From Paenibacillus solani (GTDB taxonomy: Bacteria > Bacillota > Bacilli > Paenibacillales > Paenibacillaceae), in NCBI RefSeq assembly GCF_001277345.1, contig NZ_LIUT01000003.1, positions 273,612-337,611 on the forward strand: a stretch of 64,000 bases of DNA, written 5' to 3'. The first letter of the stretch is position 1; each line of letters begins with the position of its first letter. Positions 61,340 through 64,000 of this stretch are shown here, in pieces. The notes below the pieces were generated by a model that worked only from the letters and a program-made list of their open reading frames with translations, ran no database searches and was not told the DNA's origin. The position numbers and the translations under genes were made by a program.

Positions 61340-62137
61340 TCATTGCACATCCTTTCTTTTTTTGGCCCATTCCATCAGCAGCAAGATCCCTACCGAGAAG
61401 GCAGCCAATACCAATGCAACTCCGTTCGCAGCGGCCACATTAAAGTTCTCAACATCCTGATACACCAGCGTTGTTGCCGTCTGTGTTTTGTTCATAATGT
61501 TGCCGGACACCACCAGCACCGCACCGAATTCCCCTAATGAACGGGCTACCGTAAGCACCACACCGTACACAACCGCCCAGCGGATGGACGGCCATGTTAC
61601 CTTCCGAAATGTTGTCCAGCCATATGCGCCAAGCGTTGCTGCCGCCTGTTCCTGATCATGCCCGATCTCCTGCAGGACTGGCATGACCTCACGAACCATC
61701 AGCGGAAACGTAACGAAGAGTGTCGCAATGACCATGCCTGGGAAAGCATACACGACTTTAAACCCGATCCCTTCAAAAAAACCGCCAATGATGCTGTCGG
61801 GACCAAGCAGCAGCACGATCATCAAACCGCCAATAACAGGTGAAACTGCATAAGGCAGATCGACAATGCTGTTTAGAACGCCTTTGATTCTTCGGCTAAG
61901 CCAGTTGGCCCGCACCAGATACAGCGCCATCATGATGCCAAACAATGCATTGAGCAGCGTTACAAGCACTACAATCAAGCCCGTCATCATCAGAGCGTGC
62001 AAGGCTTCCGGCCTCAGCAGCCCCTCCATAAATCCGTCCAGCCCCTTCTCGAATGCACCGATTGCAATTCGGGACAAGGGAATGATGAGCAGAATGATAA
62101 ATACCACATACGTAAGTCCGATCCAAAGTCGTCTCAA
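61340..62137 (-). CDS. cysW: Sulfate ABC transporter permease CysW
   Basis: 265 aa with six membrane helices. Binding-protein-dependent transport motif: EAAATLGAYGWTTFRKVTWPSI-like EAA loop, then ARSLGEFGAVLVVSGNI. The start is read as TTG at 62137, which overlaps the cysT stop (TTGA) and follows AGGGGGAG; an upstream GTG at 62176 would overlap cysT by 43 bases without a site. Confidence 0.92.
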   Translation of the reverse strand: MRRLWIGLTYVVFIILLIIPLSRIAIGAFEKGLDGFMEGLLRPEALHALMMTGLIVVLVTLLNALFGIMMALYLVRANWLSRRIKGVLNSIVDLPYAVSPVIGGLMIVLLLGPDSIIGGFFEGIGFKVVYAFPGMVIATLFVTFPLMVREVMPVLQEIGHDQEQAAATLGAYGWTTFRKVTWPSIRWAVVYGVVLTVARSLGEFGAVLVVSGNIMNKTQTATTLVYQDVENFNVAAANGVALVLAAFSVGILLLMEWAKKRKDVQ

Positions 62138-62949
62138 GCCCGTCTCCCCCTCTGCTGTACCGTGCTTATCACCCACAGGATAATGAACGATAGAGTCAGG
62201 AGCAGGATCGATACCGCAGCCGCGCCTGCCGGATTATCACTCTCAACCTCTCCAAAAATAAAGACCGATGCAATCAGAGTTCTACCCGGAATATTACCGG
62301 CAACCAATACTACTGCGCCGAATTCGGCCAAAGCTCTTGAAAAGGCCAGCATTCCCCCGCTGATAATGCCCGGCAGCATCGAAGGGAGAATAACCTTAAA
62401 GAAGGTTCTTGCCTTGGAGGCTCCCATCGTATAAGCAGCTTCCTGCTCCAGCGGGTCCAGCTCTTCCAGGAGCGGCTGAACTGCGCGGATCACAAATGGA
62501 AAAGTAACAAACAGCATAGCAATGACAATTGCGGGCTGGTGGAACACGATCTGGGCGCCCATCTTCTCTGCAAGGCTTCCAAGCAAGCTTCCAGGTCCCA
62601 GCAGCAGTAGTATCATCAGGCCGCCTACAGCTGTCGGAAGCGCAAAGGGCAAGTCTACCAGGCTGTTTAGCAGCGTCCTTCCCGGAAATCGGTATCTGAT
62701 GAGGACCCAAGCAATCATCGTTCCGATACAGACATTGATAAGAGTCGCGATGACACCCAGCTTAATCGTAAGCAGCACAGCCTTCCAGGCAATCGGATCC
62801 GCTATGCTCTCCGCAAAATGGGTCCAGCCAGAAGAGAATGATTGCACGTATATTCCAAAGATCGGAAATACGATCAAGGCAAGAAAATAAAGCAGCACGG
62901 TACTTCGAAAACCCCAAGTCCAACCTCTATGACGAATCCATGTTGTCAT
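62134..62949 (-). CDS. cysT: Sulfate ABC transporter permease CysT
   Basis: 271 aa, six membrane helices, with the EAA loop EQEAAYTMGASKARTFFKVILPSMLPG and AFSRALAEFGAVVLVAGNIPG. The N-terminal TWGFRSTVLLYFLALIVFP segment is the first helix. The ATG at 62949 follows GGGAGGG; an in-frame ATG 31 codons upstream has no site. First gene of the operon; forms the channel with CysW. Confidence 0.93.
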   Translation of the reverse strand: MTTWIRHRGWTWGFRSTVLLYFLALIVFPIFGIYVQSFSSGWTHFAESIADPIAWKAVLLTIKLGVIATLINVCIGTMIAWVLIRYRFPGRTLLNSLVDLPFALPTAVGGLMILLLLGPGSLLGSLAEKMGAQIVFHQPAIVIAMLFVTFPFVIRAVQPLLEELDPLEQEAAYTMGASKARTFFKVILPSMLPGIISGGMLAFSRALAEFGAVVLVAGNIPGRTLIASVFIFGEVESDNPAGAAAVSILLLTLSFIILWVISTVQQRGRRA

Positions 62950-63042
62950 ATCGTATCCCTCCCGCCTCCGGATGGCATTCCGGTCGACTCCACACACCAT
63001 CTTTATATTTCCTATTTGTATACTTGGTTTTACTTTACACAT

Positions 63043-63072
63043 ACTTTACCAAATACGGAATCGGATCGTCAA
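63043..63072 (-). promoter_or_regulatory. Probable promoter of the sulfate operon
   Basis: Minus strand: -35 TTGACG (63067-63072), an 18-base spacer, -10 TAAAGT (63043-63048). About 90 bases of leader precede cysT. The -10 is imperfect. Confidence 0.4.
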
Positions 63073-63135
63073 TCCATCTTTTTCAACTTATCGGGTAAAA
63101 TAATAGAAATGGAAAAATATGAGGAGGTATTTAAT

Positions 63136-63537
63136 ATGCTGTTTACTGGTGAGTTGGAGACAAAAGGCCGGGATGAAATGAGGGATATCACGAGGGAGAT
63201 CATCTCCGTTGTGAAACAAAGCGGGGTTCAGCAAGGCACCGCCTTGATTTATTGCCCCCATACGACTGCGGGCATTGCCATCAATGAGAATGCCGATCCC
63301 GATGTGAAACGAGATGTACTGATGTCCTTGGATGAAGTCTATCCATGGGAGCATCCCAAATATCGCCATGCTGAGGGCAACACGGCTTCCCATCTCAAAT
63401 CGATCACCTGCGGCCCTTCCCAAACGGTTATCATTCAGAATGGACATCTTCTTCTTGGTCGTTGGCAAGGCATCTATTTTTGCGAATTTGACGGGCCAAG
63501 ACAGCGTCAATATCATGTGAAGATCATGGAAGGATAA
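63136..63537 (+). CDS. YjbQ/UPF0047 family protein
   Basis: 133 aa. Family signature: ALIYCPHTTAGIAINENADPDV, HRHAEGNTASHLKS-like segment and GRWQGIYFCEFDGPR. Members form trimers with a metal/thiamine-phosphate-synthase-like pocket; an E. coli member shows weak thiamine phosphate synthase activity, but the true role is unsettled. The ATG at 63136 has GAGGAGG eight bases upstream, so the long upstream open frame is not coding. Terminator downstream. Confidence 0.92.
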   Translation: MLFTGELETKGRDEMRDITREIISVVKQSGVQQGTALIYCPHTTAGIAINENADPDVKRDVLMSLDEVYPWEHPKYRHAEGNTASHLKSITCGPSQTVIIQNGHLLLGRWQGIYFCEFDGPRQRQYHVKIMEG

Positions 63538-63594
63538 CCTCAAACCTCGCAGCCCGATCGAAATAGCCGACTGCTTACCAATTCCAAACACAAA

Positions 63595-63638
63595 GAAACA
63601 GACAGGTACATGCAAGGGAGCGTGCATCTGTCTGTTTC
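63595..63638 (+). terminator. Terminator after the YjbQ-type gene
   Basis: GAAACAGACAG/CTGTCTGTTTC with an inner ATGCA/TGCAT stem. Confidence 0.85.
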
Positions 63639-63722
63639 ATTTCATTAGGCGATTGACGTTTCAACGCTAGGCCGTTGTAACGGATTGAAGTACTGGGCTA
63701 TGCTTCAAAGTACATATAATAA

Positions 63723-64000
63723 TCAGACCCTGCTATACAAGCTCCGACATAGCACTTTAACATGGGTATGAGCGGCGGGTTTGATCTCATCAAAACCAAT
63801 CCTGTCCTGAATATAATACGATATGAATCCATGCAGCGACAAAAACAAAGTCAGCGGGACGGTTCGCCGCTCTTCCTCATCGTAATTCTCTTCAAGCAAA
63901 TACTGACGAACCAGCATAGCAAACATTTCAAAACAGCGTCCCTGCTCAGCGCGACAGTAGGACAGCAGCTCTTCGTCCCGAATCATGAACATGATTTCGT
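63723..64000 (-). CDS. C-terminal part of a TetR-like regulator (cut by window edge)
   Basis: The frame is open from position 64000 leftwards, with no stop; the ATG at 63992 is not a credible start (no ribosome binding site). The visible 92 residues are all-helical (FEMFAMLVRQYLLEENYDEEERRTVPLTLFLSLHGFISYYIQDRIGF...HVKVLCRSLYSRV), with the LSLHGFISYYI pattern seen in ligand-binding domains of TetR/AcrR proteins. The DNA-binding half would lie beyond the window. The family assignment is tentative. Confidence 0.5.
   Translation of the reverse strand, partial: EIMFMIRDEELLSYCRAEQGRCFEMFAMLVRQYLLEENYDEEERRTVPLTLFLSLHGFISYYIQDRIGFDEIKPAAHTHVKVLCRSLYSRV

Noticed and set aside
63000..63045. AT-rich stretch with GGAAAT after the sulfate promoter, considered as a CymR operator
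   Set aside because: Spacing does not fit the remembered CymR consensus; the claim would need a motif scan.
62842..63135. 98-residue N-terminal extension of the YjbQ-type protein
   Set aside because: It would overlap cysT and its promoter; the GAGGAGG-led ATG at 63136 gives the normal family length.

Overview
The window looks like chromosome of a mid-GC, spore-forming Firmicute close to Paenibacillus. The evidence is Firmicute gene content and order (ilvB-ilvN-ilvC-leuA behind a T-box, infC-rpmI-rplT behind an L20-type leader, a ytqA-ytqB pair, recQ, trmB, tcyP), strong GGAGG ribosome binding sites, frequent GTG/TTG starts, and many rho-independent terminators. The genus is inference. I saw no tRNA or rRNA gene, CRISPR array or transposase gene.

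Layout. 1-74: 5' end of a group II (class C-like) intron on the minus strand, just past the terminator of leuA. 192-5760: branched-chain amino acid operon ilvB-ilvN-ilvC-leuA (minus) behind a leucine (CUC) T-box. 5900-8275: an acetyltransferase, a Gly/Tyr-rich protein, and infC-rpmI-rplT with an autoregulatory leader; infC appears to start at AUC. 8296-16709: two envelope/lipid glycosyltransferases, trmB, the tRNA U34 modification pair ytqA-ytqB, manA, a lipase-like hydrolase and two tiny proteins. 16865-28914: B12-binding radical SAM enzyme, recQ, AraC-, ArsR- and Rrf2-type regulators, speD, dioxygenase-like and metallo-beta-lactamase-fold enzymes, and an AEC transporter. 29022-34115: a giant sensor with two different histidine kinase cores, an unknown 167-aa protein, and a REC-BTAD response regulator. 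34297-37760: unknown gene, three acetyltransferases and an M24 peptidase. 37950-39350: cystine transporter. 39551-49071: cobinamide/cobalamin uptake and salvage (cobD-cbiZ-cbiB-cobC, then a B12 riboswitch, then btuF-btuC-btuD-cobT-cobU-cobS). 49248-55493: lipoate ligase, a DUF457 membrane protein with a LexA-like site, an EamA transporter, a HAD phosphatase, a tandem-MerR regulator, an acetyltransferase and a PhnP-like hydrolase. 55621-56885: two-gene operon encoding a TIR-like protein with a GAF-like C-terminus plus a 77-aa basic protein, the best candidate for an undescribed (possibly defence) system. 56990-58273: serpin lipoprotein. 59185-62949: sulfate ABC transporter. 63136-64000: YjbQ-family enzyme and a truncated TetR-like regulator.

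How the genes work together. The clearest pathways are Ile/Val/Leu synthesis under leucyl-tRNA control, and B12 salvage. In the latter, BtuFCD imports corrinoids, CbiZ clips off the side chain, CobD and CbiB rebuild it, and CobU, CobT, CobS and CobC complete the nucleotide loop. Most of the rest is single-gene housekeeping or accessory function. The regulatory DNA (palindrome at 25141, tandem dyads at 26907, LexA-like site at 51126) gives testable links between regulators and targets.
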